The translations under genes and the position numbers were made by a program. From the NCBI GenBank assembly GCA_037179385.1, contig CM074200.1:32243884-32307883 (forward strand): a DNA stretch of 64,000 bases. The letters run 5' to 3'. Below the pieces are notes generated by a model that worked only from the letters and a program-made list of their open reading frames with translations, ran no database searches and was not told the DNA's origin. The stretch is from Holothuria scabra (taxonomy: Eukaryota > Echinodermata > Holothuroidea > Aspidochirotida > Holothuriidae). Shown here one piece after another: positions 1-13,169 of this stretch (position 1 is its first letter; each line of letters opens with the position of its first letter).

Positions 1-1087
1 TCAATTTAGGGAGGTATCAAATGTTTGTAGATAATCCACTATGAAAAAAAATCATTTCCTTGTATAACGCCTCAAGCACAAGTAATGATATTTCCCAGCG
101 TATGCCGATACGGTTCAACGATACATTTCTCAACTTCTTCATTTACACACCGTAGGAGGTGTTTGCCTAAAATATTTTCAACGGCAATTTCGTTGAAATT
201 TGAGACAGCTCCAGTAATGTTAACAATATTCAGGCAATGACAAAAATATCATTAACTATTTGCAGTGCAGGCGATTGAAAAAAGGCACTGTCATTAATTT
301 AATTATATTACACTTCCTTTTCTTGTACTTCTCTTGAAACTTGCCATATAAGAAAACTGAATAAGCATTGTATAGATTTTTCGAAGGAGTGGAGATATAA
401 GCTTTACATTCACACAAAGATATATCGTTACGCGAATGGAAAGAGTAGTTGATACAAGTTTGCTTACCTTTTTTTAACGGGAGGAATTGTGAAACTCCAA
501 GAAATAGTGTAAGATTTTCCGTTATAACTAGCACGTGAGGAGTGAGCTTTAAGTAAGGCTATGTAAAGGAAGAAAAACCTGTAAATTATTATTTCTGAAG
601 TGAATCATATTGTTCAAGATTTCTACAGTATCATTCTTATTTCAAGATATTTAGCAAAAAAAAAAACGGTATAATTTGAAAAAGCAGCAATGTCATTTGA
701 CAAACTTTAAAATAAAATTCTTGAAAAGATTGGTTCGTGTCAGATGTAGCTATAACGTAAGGCCCACAAAGGTTAAAAACGCCGGATGATGGCGAAAATA
801 TATCGGTTTTCGAGAGTGCAACCACCTCATTATCCCTAAAAATAATAATTCAACAGTTTACCACAACGTTATAATGAAAACACTAGCAACAACAACACAA
901 ACGTTTCCATCATGACAACAACAATAAATACAACAACTACCGGTAATGCAGAACTAGAACTCATAGGCGTGACCATGTGACCAGAATTCCATCATTGGGA
1001 CGTTGTTTAAATGACTACTGATTGCCCTCCAGGGGGACTTCGGGGTGCCCATCATTCCCCATCGGTGTTAAGCCGGTGCTAGGTCAA
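1..1087. other. No recognisable feature
   Basis: AT-rich sequence in which only short, non-coding-looking open frames are visible. I see no repeat shared with the rest of the window, no RNA gene and no exon with convincing splice sites. Confidence 0.5.
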
Positions 1088-1268
1088 TATGCAGGACAGG
1101 CGCAGGATTGTTTCATTGGGGGGGGGGAGCTGGGGGCACGAAATGAGGGTAAAATCTTAGGACAGAGAGAAAAACCGCTATGTTAGATGTTTTTTGCATT
1201 GCAAGGTTGGGTCCTGGGTGGTTCTGACACCACAAACCCTAACCACCCCCTCCCTTGGTTACGCCACT
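1088..1268. mobile_element. Degenerate GC-rich DNA-transposon (hAT-like) remnant
   Basis: The segment starts with a G-rich end (GGCGCAGGATTG followed by a run of Gs). It finishes with a C-rich end reading CCCTCCCTTGGTTACGCCACTG, whose reverse complement starts CAGTGGCGTAACC. Ends starting CAGTGGCG are typical of many animal hAT-type non-autonomous elements. The two ends are only loosely inverted-repeat, and no clean 8-bp duplication flanks them, so this is a decayed or truncated copy. Class assignment rests on the terminal motif alone. Confidence 0.35.
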
Positions 1269-4200
1269 GCTACAGGTCCCTGAGGTTCCATAAATTTTCT
1301 CTCAACTGGGGCTTAACCGGTGATGGTCAACAAGTGCAGGAATTTTCCGTGTATTGTTTAGTTTGATCGGTCAAACGTGTTTCTTGAAATTATTGTCCAT
1401 ATGAGTGTATGACTAAAATGCATTTCATGAAAATTCATCACAAATTATTATTTTTAATTTTTAAAATTCATTTGGAATAAATGAAATGCTTTAGGACTTA
1501 ATTAAAATTTAAAAAGCATAACAAGTGAGTGATGCTCGTTTCTAGGAATTAAACCTCCTGAGTCTTCTGGTCTTTCACTGTTTTTTCACTTGTCTGAGAA
1601 AGACTCTAACTCGGCTCAGATAGGATTTCACACTTAACGTCAAAGTGTGTTTTGATAATTGCAAAAAAGACATTTATTCTCTTTGACTTGTATGTTTTGC
1701 AGTTATCACTACATCGTACAATCATCAATAAACTCACTGAGGGTGCAAATTGACAAACTAACGAATTTCTCTACCGGATGTGTGGAGAGAGTGTTGACAT
1801 TCTCTAGCTGCCGTAAATTGCCTATCGTTTTATTACAAAAGAGTTCGCTCTGAATGTAAAGAAACGCACCTCAATTGATATGTAAATTAATTGAAATCGA
1901 TACATCTTGTATGATCTCGAGAGTCTTTGACCTGTTGCAATCCCATCACTGTATCAAATGGAAATAGAACGAGCTATCAAGAGGCAATAATATGGCTCTT
2001 GAAGGTAGATTATTACAGTCATGTACTCCTCGTTAGGACACCTTTGATGTGAAAATCGCAGGCTACATATTGGAGCTCACCAGTGATATCCGAAAATTGA
2101 ATATGAGGGACGTTTTAAGTCACAACTGACATCTAAAAATTATTTTAAGGGCATTGTAGATCACACATGATATCATTAAAAGAGGCATTTTCGATCCCTG
2201 ATGCCATTAGTGGAATGAAGGGCATTTTCTATTGTCAGTTGGTCCATAAAAGGGAAGGAGGAGCACTACATCTACAGTCTGTCAGTGATACAATCTAAAG
2301 AATGTGGGCATTGTAGGTCATCGATTGTTTCTTAAGAAGAATTTAGGGTTTTCACTTCGACATGGCTTAGAAGTCAAGATCTTGACAAGGTTAAGAAAAG
2401 GAAGTCATCAAGGTCGGTGGTTTGTGTCCTGTATGTATATGTTTCAGGTGGGTTAGAACAGGTAGATGGAAATCGTGAACCTAAGGTGACAACCGAGACT
2501 TGTTAATTGATTTCGAAAAATGACAATCGGTAGAAACAAGAGAAAATAAGCCGTAACTTCTGGTAGGACCGTTTACAGTTAGCCTTATACAACAATCAAA
2601 ATGTCAGGATAAAATCTGTGTTTAATTAAGCAATTATATCCTTCTTTTGTTGCACAACGAACGGTTAGCAATATTGTTTAATTTTTGGCTTCCGTAAAGG
2701 GAATACTTATGTAGTCGTGCAGACATGACCTTTGCGCAACTAGTGCAGGATCTTGCATGTTAGTGTTGGCGTAAACTTTGGGTCATAAGCTTAACTAAAG
2801 TGAATTATGTGTTTTTCATTGTATTGTTTTTAGCAGCACCGCACGAAGCCAATGCTTAATTTTTTCATTCAAGACGTCAGAGATTGTTGCTCCCAGGCTA
2901 GATCATTATTAATCAGGACAAGTAGGCCTTCTACTTCAATGAAAGGGAAAGGGTATTGGGTATTGTTTTAATTTTTGACTGACGTATTATTGTGTACTTT
3001 TGCCGCGAAAATACGTCCATTTAGGCCATAAGAAATATGTGCACCTTCTTTGAAATGTATCAGTTTATAGACTACAGCTTTAAATTACTTAGTGTTCCTA
3101 ACAATATTTGGTAACAGGGCGTGGTCAAATATTGTCATGTTTCTTAGATAGTAATTGATATTTATAGGTCAGTGCATTCTCAAATTTTTCGTTTATAGTC
3201 ATACTTTTAGTACTTGCACTCCATTGAAACCTGAATGAAAATTTCGATAGCAATTTCGATGTACTTTTAGCCCAAGATACAGTTTTTACTCCATTTTATT
3301 CCGAATGCAGTTGCGTAACAACCTGACGTTACATAATGCATGCATGCAAACCCGATCGACGAAATGAATTGGCCCTAATCGCGTCTCCTCATTTTAGGGA
3401 AACGTTTTATACTGATTTTACATTTATCTCTCTCAATTTTTTTTCCTCCATAACACTCACGGACTTACATACATGGGCACAGCATGTAACGCATACGTCT
3501 TATCCGTGGATGGTCGCCACCGACTGGGGCAAAAAAGGCGCAACGAGATTTACCTATAATATCGTCCGATTTGACGACGACTCTGTAATATTTGCAACAA
3601 AAGGTAAACTTAAATGGGAAAAGTATCATATTCCTACAACATGGAAGTGATTTTGACCTTACCTTGCCATACTTTCAAAAATATTACAACCTTCGTGCAA
3701 AATATGGTAATATACTTGAAGAACTAAAAACTTTCACACAAAACCATAGCAGACGGCCATCCTGGTGCGCTTTTTCGCACAGGTAAGGCAGCGAAAATGT
3801 ACAGTGCAGTATTCTTTGTCCATGTTTAGAAAATCCGTGATCACACTGCTTATACATAAAAAATCCTCTTAGCGTCAGTTTGTTACATGACCGTTCTAAC
3901 ATTCCTACATCCCTGATAAAAGTTTGGGAGTACGAAGTGGCGCAGCCATAGAATGGGAACGAAATCAGCTAAGCCTCTTTTCATTAAGTGTTTCATTGAG
4001 TCAATCTTTATCATTTCGAAATGCAAAAGACGGTTGATTCATGCATAGGCGTAACTTGCATAACTTAAGTACAGTAGTTCAATAACGAAAACAACGACGC
4101 TTTTACAACAGTTTCAAAGAGTTGTGAATGTCTGTCATTTATTGATCTTCTCTTCTTCAGTCCTCCACTTCTATTGGTTTACCGCGATCAGGTGACCGTG

Positions 4201-4625
4201 TTACTATCCTAAGATAGACTCACTCTAATGGATAAACGCACTCCGACATCATAGTCTACTTTATTTGACTGAGGGATACTTTAATACGAAATTCATTCTG
4301 TTCCTTCTTATACATCGAAATGTGGTTGTGTAGGAATGAACAAGGTCAAAACAGGGAAGCTGTTACTAAACAACTCACTGGTTAAAAAGTCTGGACTTGT
4401 ACTATAAAAAAGAAAGATGATCCCTCGGGGAGGGGAATGTTTTTACCAGCGAGGGAGTTTAGATAATCCAGACTGTTTTACAAGGAAGTTCTTCATTGAC
4501 TGTTGTTATTGTATTGTAAAGATTGTATTCTTTTTTAGTGTTACTGGTTAGGATAGCGATTAGGTTAGGGTTTAGTGCTATCGGGGAGGTGTTATGACCT
4601 CCCTGGTGCTATAGTTAGTCAATAT
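1269..4625. other. No supported gene
   Basis: AT-rich non-coding-looking DNA. A 104-codon open frame at 3336-3650 contains a stretch that could be an exon ending at a GTAAAC donor near 3604, but it has no good acceptor and no recognisable domain, so I do not call it. A GGTTA-rich patch at 4545-4580 is too short and irregular to be telomeric. Confidence 0.4.
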
Positions 4626-4866
4626 GTTAGGTTAGGTTAGATGGAGTTTTACGGCCCACCAATCAACCAATTGGTTCAAGACGAGCGGCCACGGTTTTTC
4701 TCAGTTGTGGCTCACTGGCTTATTTTTCCGACTCCATTGCTTTTGCTGACCACCAAGCACAATTGCAGTAGGTCCCATTTATAAAGTCTTCGGTATGACC
4801 CGGCCAGGACTCGAACGTCCCCCGACTGGAAGTCTGATGCTCTAATCACTTGTTCATTGAGTAGGT
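4626..4866 (-). repeat. tRNA-derived SINE, copy 1 (reverse)
   Basis: Read on the minus strand, this starts with a tRNA-like head: an A-box-like GTGATTAGAGCATC and, about 30 bases on, a B-box-like GTTCGAGTCC. A unique body follows, ending in GGGCCGTAAAACTCCATC and an AACCT-type short tandem tail (seen on the plus strand as TTAGGTTAGGTTAG). The same body and end occur at 25310, 31008 and 54457. The head is close to full length. The split A and B boxes imply an RNA polymerase III promoter in the parent element. No coding capacity is expected; mobilisation would depend on a LINE. Confidence 0.75.
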
Positions 4867-6837
4867 TCGTTAGCCAATAGGGAAGTTCTTGTTAAACAGT
4901 ACATATTGGTGCAGGAGATGTGGTCAGAGTGGTGAGAATGGCCGCGAGGTGCGTGTTAAACTAGGATTTTAAAAACCTAAAAAGGCCACCGGAGAGCAAT
5001 TTTGGTCTATCGGGCTGCGGTCGTTCCCTAAACATATGCTAACTCCCCCAGTGACTTTAGCTGGGAGAAGGCTCTGACTGGGCAGTTGTGCATCACTTGC
5101 AATACAACCCCGATCGCACATTACCTGTTACCATCTTAAATTAGGCATTTACTGTCTCAACTCTAACTAAGGTTAAGGTTAAGGTTGCGAAACTTGATAT
5201 AACACACATTACTGTGAAACACAATCAATGGCCCCTTGCAAATGATAACAAAACCAGAAAAAGAATTCAAAATACAATTTTTTAAATTAGGTTAATTTTT
5301 TTTAAAATAATGCAATGCAATATTGTGCCCCCAGTGTGGTTTACGTTATATATGTAAACGTTGATTACCTCTTAGCGCCTAAGTTTACATCCGTTTACAT
5401 TAAATATGCCTCTTTTTTGTTTTGAAATTACTTGTTTCATTGACACTCAACTGACATAATTCTTAAGTACCCAATACCTAAATTTCCCTTCATAAGACCT
5501 TGATTATATAACTTTTTGCCTTATTACTATGGTACAGATTGGATCTCCTCTCCATTTGCCACTGGAGGTTCAATTTTAACTTACAATTCACCAACCAATA
5601 CAAGGATAATTATCTGATGAAAAAGTAAATAATTTTAGCTTGTGTTAAGTCACAAACCCTTAATGAGAAATTCGTAGTGATCGTTAAGTATCGACACGTT
5701 CGTTGAGCAATAATTTGATCACCGTGACTACTAAATGACCCCTTCGGATCTCGATACTACATGTAATGTATCATCTTAAATCTACAGATGAACTTTATTG
5801 ATAAGTAACTAACTTCATTAGCGTGCTCGACATCTTGTCAGAGCGGTGATTTACTATCTAACAGCAGCTCACTATAGTCTGATAGTCAGACCTCGATGAC
5901 TACCGATAGAGTGAAGATGTCATTCAATTTGAATTATTTAAATTTAAATTTTGTGATTTTAAATCTGTTCTGATGAATGGAAATTACAAATGAAACTTTA
6001 GGTCAAGCGGAAATTCGTTAATGCATATTCTTAACACATGCTGGTAAGCATACAGTTGAATTGTAGATTAAAAGATTCAACAAGTTGATTTGTGCAGGTC
6101 ACTTGGAGACAGAAGTCGCTGAATCTGTTCTTATTGACCTCCAAGGTGCAAGGGTACATTTCAACCATGCTTGTAATATTCTGTGTGCCATTCGTTGATT
6201 GCAAATTGATATTATCTAGTTTTTTCTTAGAACTTTATCAATACTAACACGGGATTTCCTAAATGGAAGCCCCTAATTGTAGCTAGGCCTTAGGACCGCA
6301 GTGCGAATCTAATCCCAGTTTCAGGAAAGAAAACTCGGATACTTGCAAAGTGGCGATAAATTATGATTGTTCAAATTGTCATCAACCTGTCAATTATTGC
6401 AAAATAAGATGAAACTGGCAACAAAGGGAACTTAAAGGTGTGGCCGTAGCAAGTTATTAGTTTTGATTAAATTACACATTAAACAAGGAAATAACATGTA
6501 AGGTAAAAAGCTTAGCCCAAGGCTTATCTTTGCAAATATCACTCCCTCATCAATTTAAACACTTGAAAAATATAGATTTGACTTAAAAGATAGAAGAAGA
6601 ATGTTTGGCATGTGTAGTGCATGTTGTGTTCACTTTGTCAGGAGAGAGGGTACAAGAATTAAATAAGGGGCAAACATATTGGGCAGATTAATTGTTCTAG
6701 TAAGCTGCGTAGGTTTCAAGAGAAGTAGTCAAAGGATATTAGAGGCGTGTGGTCGACGACTAACATGTAGTTAGCTATTTCTTAGATAGCTCCCCGTGTG
6801 ACGTGTTTCTCGGGGAGGGGGGGGGATGGGGTGTTAA
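4867..6837. other. No recognisable feature
   Basis: AT-rich sequence without a supported exon, RNA gene or shared repeat. The start lies immediately next to the SINE head and may include its flanking duplication, which I could not define. Confidence 0.4.
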
Positions 6838-7400
6838 AGTGTCCTAAAAGTGTATCTCACGTCAAAAAGTTCTAAACGACCTAAATATATAGTTCTAAAT
6901 GATATCAAACAGCATGAAAATGGATTCCAATTGTGCAACTTCCATCTTCAAATGACATTTGTGAACCGATATAAAATATCGAAGTTTATTCACCAAATTA
7001 AAGTGGTACATTTTGCAATAATTTGTAATTACATTGTTGTAGCCTACTACCTAAATCACAATCTTTGTATTTCTTTGCTTTTCGAAAAGTTGCTGCACCT
7101 TGTACGATGGTGCATCACTCTTACAAGGTAATGTTACTAATTAAGCCCTCTCTGTGCAACATGCTATGCAAGCAAACAGGCAGTGTTCAGGGTCATACAA
7201 ACATTTTAATTTTAAAGGAAAACAAAGCAGGTAATGTCAGTTTTACAACAAAAAAGTCAATAATTTGTTTTAAGTGAATAAATTTTAATATTTTATATCT
7301 TGGCTCAAGAAATCCCATGAAGGTGGGACTTGGAGTGTTAGAACTCATTTTGCATGCTGTTTTGAACTTTAAGGCTTGAGGTACACTTGAAATGGAAACA
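6838..7400 (+). mobile_element. Foldback element, family B, copy 1
   Basis: The two ends are inverted copies of each other. The left arm around 6855-7040 and the reverse complement of 7210-7400 share a start (AAGTGTATCTC versus AAGTGTACCTC), a shared GTTCTAA motif, a CCATCTTCA-like motif, GATATAAAATAT and a TTTATTCAC motif, in that order. The interior (around 7080-7190) matches the interior of the copy at 55644-56224 read in reverse, including TTAAGCCCTCTCTGT and CAGTGTTCAGGGTCA. Inverted arms of 150-200 bp on a 560-bp element suggest a long-TIR MITE or foldback transposon. No transposase frame is present; the overlapping small open frames are accidents of the repeat. Confidence 0.75.
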
Positions 7401-7857
7401 TTGCATATAAAATGCACTAAACTGACATAGGAGAAAAATAAAACTATCATTTTTAGAACACCAAACTGAACGTTAACACGATGTTTAGCTTTATCGCTTC
7501 AAAATATTCATCCTGAATTCGAAAATTTACAGCGAAGTTCATCATAGAATTTTTTGAAAGTTTGGAAATTTATGTGCACAAATTGTTCTTAAGCAACAAA
7601 TACCTGAATTTCAATCCGTGGGAAACTTACCTTTTGAAAAGTGTTACGGCTAATATACTCCTTTATCTTTTAATATATTATCATCCTAGGTTTAAAAATG
7701 TTTGTTCTGAAAAATATCTTTTCTGTACAAATACAAAATCAATATTTTTCCTTTACAAGAAATTACCGGTAGTAATTTTGGTTTTCAAAACTTCTTTGGG
7801 GCGAACTTTTTAAGGTTATCGTCAACAACACCAATCATTTTTTCTTCCGTTTGTAAG
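7401..7857. other. No recognisable feature
   Basis: AT-rich DNA. The last 25 bases form a polypyrimidine tract leading into the AG at 7856-7857 used by the exon candidate below. Confidence 0.4.
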
Positions 7858-7920
7858 GTTGCCGCTGAGGAAGTCGAACAAATCTGGGATAGATGGAGCC
7901 TGCACAGCAGAAAGTGTTAA
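7858..7920 (+). CDS. Candidate terminal coding exon (weak)
   Basis: A pyrimidine-rich run (TTTTTTCTTCCGTTTG) precedes an AG, after which a frame reads VAAEEVEQIWDRWSLHSRKC and stops at 7918-7920. Base composition is richer in GC than the flanks, as expected of coding DNA, and an AATAAA lies at 8177-8182. Against it: only 20 codons, no recognised family, and no upstream exon could be joined. Treat as an exon candidate only. Confidence 0.22.
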   Translation, partial: VAAEEVEQIWDRWSLHSRKC

Positions 7921-8159
7921 AAATGAAAAATTGTGTACATGACTTTTATAAGTATCCGTATTATCAAGACCGCATTGCGTGTCAAATTATTATTTGCGTG
8001 ATAAGCAAACCGTCAAAGATGACTTTATATAAGTCTGTACAGCTACTTTGTAATCTATGGTTGATTAATGAGTTGATGTAATTGCTATGACAAAAAGATG
8101 ACGTGTCTACTTTTCATAGTTTAACGATATCTCCAGAAATTTGAGTTTCAACTGAGAGG

Positions 8160-8399
8160 ATGTCACTTTTTTCTAGAATAAATTGTTACATTATTGCAAT
8201 GTCCTTTAAGTACGCCGGAGACTGTTTCTGTGAAAAGAAATTAAATGCTACTTTGACAATACGTTGTTGTATACGAGAGAAGGAAGATAATTGTCATAAG
8301 GGAAAATGTAAAATGGAATTAGAGTGTAAATACGCAACAAACTATGACACTTGCCAAAGTTATGAACTAGAAAGACCCAGCTTAAATACCCGTAATTAA
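8160..8399 (+). CDS. Cysteine-rich small open frame (uncertain)
   Basis: This 79-codon frame starts at ATG and is unusually rich in cysteine over its last 55 codons: a C-x-C pair, a CC pair and four further cysteines, spaced as in small disulfide-rich secreted proteins. No signal peptide is evident at the frame start. The coding part could instead be an exon starting after the AG at about 8209. I recognise no family. It overlaps the 3' UTR that would follow the exon at 7858-7920, so both calls are unlikely to hold for the same transcript. Confidence 0.2.
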   Translation: MSLFSRINCYIIAMSFKYAGDCFCEKKLNATLTIRCCIREKEDNCHKGKCKMELECKYATNYDTCQSYELERPSLNTRN

Positions 8400-9032
8400 C
8401 GGATTACAAAGTAACTTACTGTGAAGTACGGTAGTTTTGTCTCCAAGTGCCTCCGCTACATAGTCAGTCTAATAGATTGAAGTAATCGACCGTATTTAAA
8501 TTACTACGCGTAAAGTAAGAAAAGACATTTATGCGAAAGGGAAAGCTAAATTTTCACGGGGTTAAAACTATGGTATTGTTTTGTTTTAAAGTTCAAGTCA
8601 AGGTCAACGTATAGGAAAAAGGTCTTGTAGTTTGATGATAGTTTATTTAATGTGAAAAGCAACCATATGTACCCAAATTTTGAGGTTTAAATATATGCCA
8701 TATTTTATTTTGCCAGACGGTAAGAAGTTTTACGCGTTTTGTGGAGTTAACTATCTAAATTAACGTTAACCAACCCTGAACGGAACTATGATTGAAGGTT
8801 TCAAATATTCAACGTGATGTGGTTCCATTCTCAATTGGCTTTACAAAAACAGATAACACACGTGATCTTGATTACAAAATGGTAAATCCATCATCATAAT
8901 TAGGCCTATTTTTCATATAGTAGACCAATTTTATATACACACAGAATTTGATTTGCCACAAATCAAATAACGTTGCGTATCATCTGTTTAATTTCCGCAC
9001 AGTCAAATAGTTGTTGCATACAATAAGTTCTT
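8400..9032. other. No recognisable feature
   Basis: AT-rich DNA with no supported exon, RNA gene or repeat. Confidence 0.4.
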
Positions 9033-9118
9033 CATTCATCCATTCATTTATTGATTAATTCATTGATTCGTCTATCGATTACTTGATTGGTTGATCGATT
9101 GACTCATTCATAGTTCAT
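9033..9118. repeat. Imperfect tetranucleotide microsatellite (ATTC/ATTG)
   Basis: A run of about 20 four-base units alternating ATTC, ATTG and ATCG variants (for example CATTCATCCATTCATTTATTG), clearly decayed. Confidence 0.8.
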
Positions 9119-11998
9119 TTGATTAGTTATTTTCATGCTTTGGATATAGTCTTGCTCTATAGAAGAATTCAAGACCAGCACTCTTTTTTAATGTACGCAT
9201 TTCAAGCTACTTAAATTCTGATTTTTTCAGCTGGAATATTTGTTTCCAGGCGTCTACACTATTAAATTACTAAACCATCATGAAATACAATAGCGCTCAT
9301 GGATTGCGATCCAGGTCCAAGTTATTACCTATGACCTAAAGGAAATTGGTCAATTCTGTGCATAGGTTTATGCTCCGTCGACTATTCGTTGCTATTTTTG
9401 ACATGACTCCCGCATTTGCCTGGACATATATTTTTTATTCAAATTTGATCCAATCTTTGTCATGTAAGATTGGTAAGTATACCCCAAACGTAGTATTTTT
9501 CTAATCTTTGTGACACTATACTATTCCCTTTTCATGGTGACACTAAATAACACATTCGTGTTTCTGTGTAGTAAAATTCCATCTAACAGACGAACTCAAA
9601 GTTGCTAAAACAGGGTTGGATTATCCTAGGTAAGAGCACATACCCGTATAACCTTTGACCTTTTGACAAAAATTGCAATTCTGAATTGAATTATAGGATT
9701 GTATCCCAAAGAATTGTGAAAACAGGACAGAGTGCTTTCTTTAACGTCTGACGACATTACTCTGTGCAAATGTACTGTCAATAGCATAAGATTGCATTCG
9801 CCTAAAAAATAAGTCACTTCTGAAAAATTTCAAAGAAACAGAAAATCAGAGAAATTTGGTCAAATATTTAAACTGGAATATATTTTATTACTACTAAATG
9901 TATATGATATATCAATGAGTTCAATCTAGTCAATTCTAAAGCAATAAAACCCTGAAGTGAGAGTACCTTCAGGACTCAACACTTCAAACAGGACATTCAC
10001 GAGCAAAAATATGTCTTCCTCATACTGACGCAACGATGGATACAAAAACGCGTAGGAGTTTGATAGTAATTAAAAATTCTCTAAACCAATCATGTAATGT
10101 GCCATAAACACTTCCATTTGTAAGGAATTTCCTCGTAAAGACTATGATATATAAAGAAATATAACACTTTAAAGCCTGACAAAATCGTATCTTTATCCGA
10201 ATTACCTTTTCACGTCCATATTTGGTTACAATCATTTTGCTTTAACAAAAAAAAAAACGTACGAGTCACATTTAACCGTTTATCTCTTCAGGCGACTAGC
10301 AGACTTAAAGCAAATTGTGGATGATTGATAAACTATTAAGTCTGTAGCTGCGATTGGTTTCACATTTCATCCCTTAACGCAGTCTGATTTGCAGAGTTTG
10401 TAGTTCGGGGCACAACCGGAAGTGAGTATTATCACATCAAACAAAGAAATTCCGTGTTTCTAAGTTGGAAGCGGGTGAAGACGTCTGTTACATATCAGTT
10501 TTTAAATCTACATTTATCAGCTTATATTTTCATCTCTCGAGCCTTGTTTTAACACCTTGTTTGAAAATACTTTTTTCTCTTCACGCGCTTCGGTTTTGAA
10601 ACCATTGTGGTTTTTAGAGTTCATTAGATACGACATAAATATGTGAAAATAGTATACTTGTAAATCCCTTTCGTTGTTCTGGATGTGATTGAGAGACTTA
10701 GCTACCAGGGACCGCGGAGATGGGGGACTGGGGCATTTACCCCAACCCCCACCCAACACTTTTTCTGGCGTAGGCGTTTGGGCGGCCTTTCAATGCTTTC
10801 ATTTTTTGTAAATATTGGGCCGATCTGGAGGATAGTCCCCAATTCAAAACTCGCTCCACCTGCCATGGTTATTGTGTCTGTCTTACCCTTTAAAATAGTG
10901 TGAAACTTCAGGAGAAGCGGAATCCATTTTCCTCTCCAAAAGAGGGACGTAACTACTGAAGAAGAACCACTAGGGCCACTAGGGCCACTAGGCAGGCAAT
11001 GGTCACTGCCGATAACACTTAACAATGTGTTGTGTAGATACCAATCAACTTGTTTCGATTATAACTAATAGCAAAGTCTCTGTAATGCCATTTAGAAACA
11101 TATCTAATGATATATGAACGCAAAGAGATGTTATCGGTACAATGAAATAGAGATCATAACTATTTAAGGATGATTCTACATAGTAAATGTTTTGACTGTG
11201 ATCACCCCTTGAATAATTGGAAAACGTCCCTTCAATAAGAATCCCCTATAATAAACGCCTCTATGTAACAAACGACCCTATAATAAACCACTTTGTAAAT
11301 TCTTAAGACACTTTAGTAGGCCCAGTCCTTTGACTACACCACAGGTCTAACCAAACCGTAGGCCAAGGCCTAACTTTTAACCTTTGGGGTCGATAAAAAT
11401 ACACATTTTTTTTAAAGAATTATAAGATCGCATTTAAGATCCTGAAATGTTTACTATACAGATAAGGTACGGAAAATCGGCCCACGTATTCTCCAGACGA
11501 ATGAGATGTGGGTAGGGAAATAAACTGTGACGTTCAAGTGGCGATCGTCCGCCTTTATTTGCAAGGTGAAAGAGGAGGAAAGGAAGGGGGAAAAAATGGA
11601 GCACTCACCTCATACTTTGCCCCTCCTATCAAATTACCATGGTGCCGCCCCTGTTTTGAGATACGATGGATGGTCATACACTTCGGACCCAGAAAGGCGG
11701 ATGTTCACTCAAGATATCCGTAGTTCGAAAAGTTACATCGCCTTACTGAAACAAATACTGCAGATTCTTAACTAAGTCATCACCCCGACACTAAACGATG
11801 TGCAGAACGACAGTGTAAAGTAAAGCACTCTTAACACATACTACGTAAATATTTTACGATGGAGCGCACTCTTAAGCACCTTAGTAATGTTACATTTTCA
11901 AAATTTCTCAAAGTGAAAGAGTGTTGTCTCACCCCCATCCACTTTTACTCAAATTACTGAAATGTAGTGTAACCAGTTCAAAGCCTTGTCCAATTCAG
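9119..11998. other. No supported gene; small sites only
   Basis: Mostly AT-rich DNA with no exon I can defend. It holds a consensus ETS-type site (ACCGGAAGTG) near 10418-10427, a three-fold 9-bp direct repeat (CCACTAGGG) at 10967-10992, and a GC-richer patch around 11560-11670 that looks repeat-derived but has no partner in this window. Confidence 0.4.
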
Positions 11999-12545
11999 CT
12001 TACGTATTGCAGTCACCCCATCAAGTAGTGTAGTAGGCTGTGCTGTTTCGTGATTGGCTGTTAAAAGTCGTATGGCAACAGTTTTTCCCTTCAAATTCGA
12101 AATTTTTCTAAAACTAACTGTTTGGATCCCCGTAAATATGCAGCATGGAAGTTATAGAATATGAGTAAAGATACTTTAAAGGGCTCTGAAAATAAAATCG
12201 TGATATTTAGCTGTTGCTTCCAAATAAATTTGGGAGGAGGTGTTCTTGACCTTTAATACGTCTCCTTTATCCTCTGCTTTAGACTGGGTGGGTCACATGT
12301 ATGAATCCCCGGAGCCTGTGGTGCTCTTCTAGCCTTGGTAGTCACTGCAAGTTGTGATACGTTGCTCCTTGCTAGCTCGCCTAAGCTTCACCGATGTTTT
12401 TTATTATTCTTCCAATCTACTTACTTATATAGACCCTCCCACAGCTGTCTAATGATCCATCCTTTTACAGACACAACCTTTTTGATTGCTTCAGGGTAAA
12501 TCTTGAAAAGCATTCGAGGCCGCAATGTGTAGTCAGAAAATTTTT
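11999..12545 (+). repeat. Interspersed repeat family A, copy 1
   Basis: The first half (11999-12256) matches 39570-39815 and 37092-37330 through a chain of shared blocks: GTAGTGTAGTAG, TTTCNTGATTGGCTGTT, CTTCAAATT, AATATGCA and AAATAAATTTGGGAGGA. The second half (about 12410-12545) matches the second module of the family: CCCTCCCACA, TCTAATGATCCATCCTTTTACAGACACAA and CAATGTGTAGTCA. Divergence is high, so this is an old copy. There is no coding capacity and the class is unknown. Confidence 0.65.
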
Positions 12546-13169
12546 AATGCATTTTGTGTGTCATGAGTTCTATCTATACCTTTTGAATTTGATGAGAGTT
12601 GTACCAACTGATAATTTTGGTATAGACTGAGTAAAATGTGTTGAGGGTGATGTCTGAATTCCTTCAATTGTCTTAGACGAAATGTAAGAACTTCCGATGA
12701 TCTAGCGTTTAGTATAACAATGTATGTCTCTTTGACAGCAGTGTGGCAGTAATTATAATCATTTTGAAAAAAAAAATACAGAACAAATGTTTGGTTTTCT
12801 TTTCATTTACAATTTTACTTTTGGCGAAAAGAGAAAAACAGAAATACTTTATTGGGAAATCATATAACGGAAATTTCAAGGGATTAAAGGCATATTCTGG
12901 AGACAAAATTCATTAACCTCAAAATATGAAGAAAAATTTTCTCTTTCATGACGTGAAAACTGCATCTCAATAGCATATAGCATTCAGAAGATACAGAGTT
13001 TTAAAGTAATGGATTTTTTCTTTAGATTTGGTGCATCATGGGAAACCTGTGTTGTCATCGTGGTACATTAAGTTGACATTGCATTCAATTTATTTAAAAT
13101 ATTGATTATGCTGGAGGCAATATTAAGCAACATTTTAATTTGCACTCTACACATGGTGAACTGTAGTGC
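12546..13169. other. No recognisable feature
   Basis: AT-rich DNA preceding the LINE fragment. The left boundary of that LINE is not sharp, so up to about 70 bases of this interval may belong to it. Confidence 0.4.

Noticed and set aside
4545..4640. Interstitial telomeric repeat (TTAGGG-like)
   Set aside because: Only scattered GGTTA units; the right-hand ones are the tail of the reverse SINE copy.
9033..9118. CRISPR-like or structured repeat array
   Set aside because: It is a decayed four-base microsatellite; no spacer structure, and the genome is eukaryotic.
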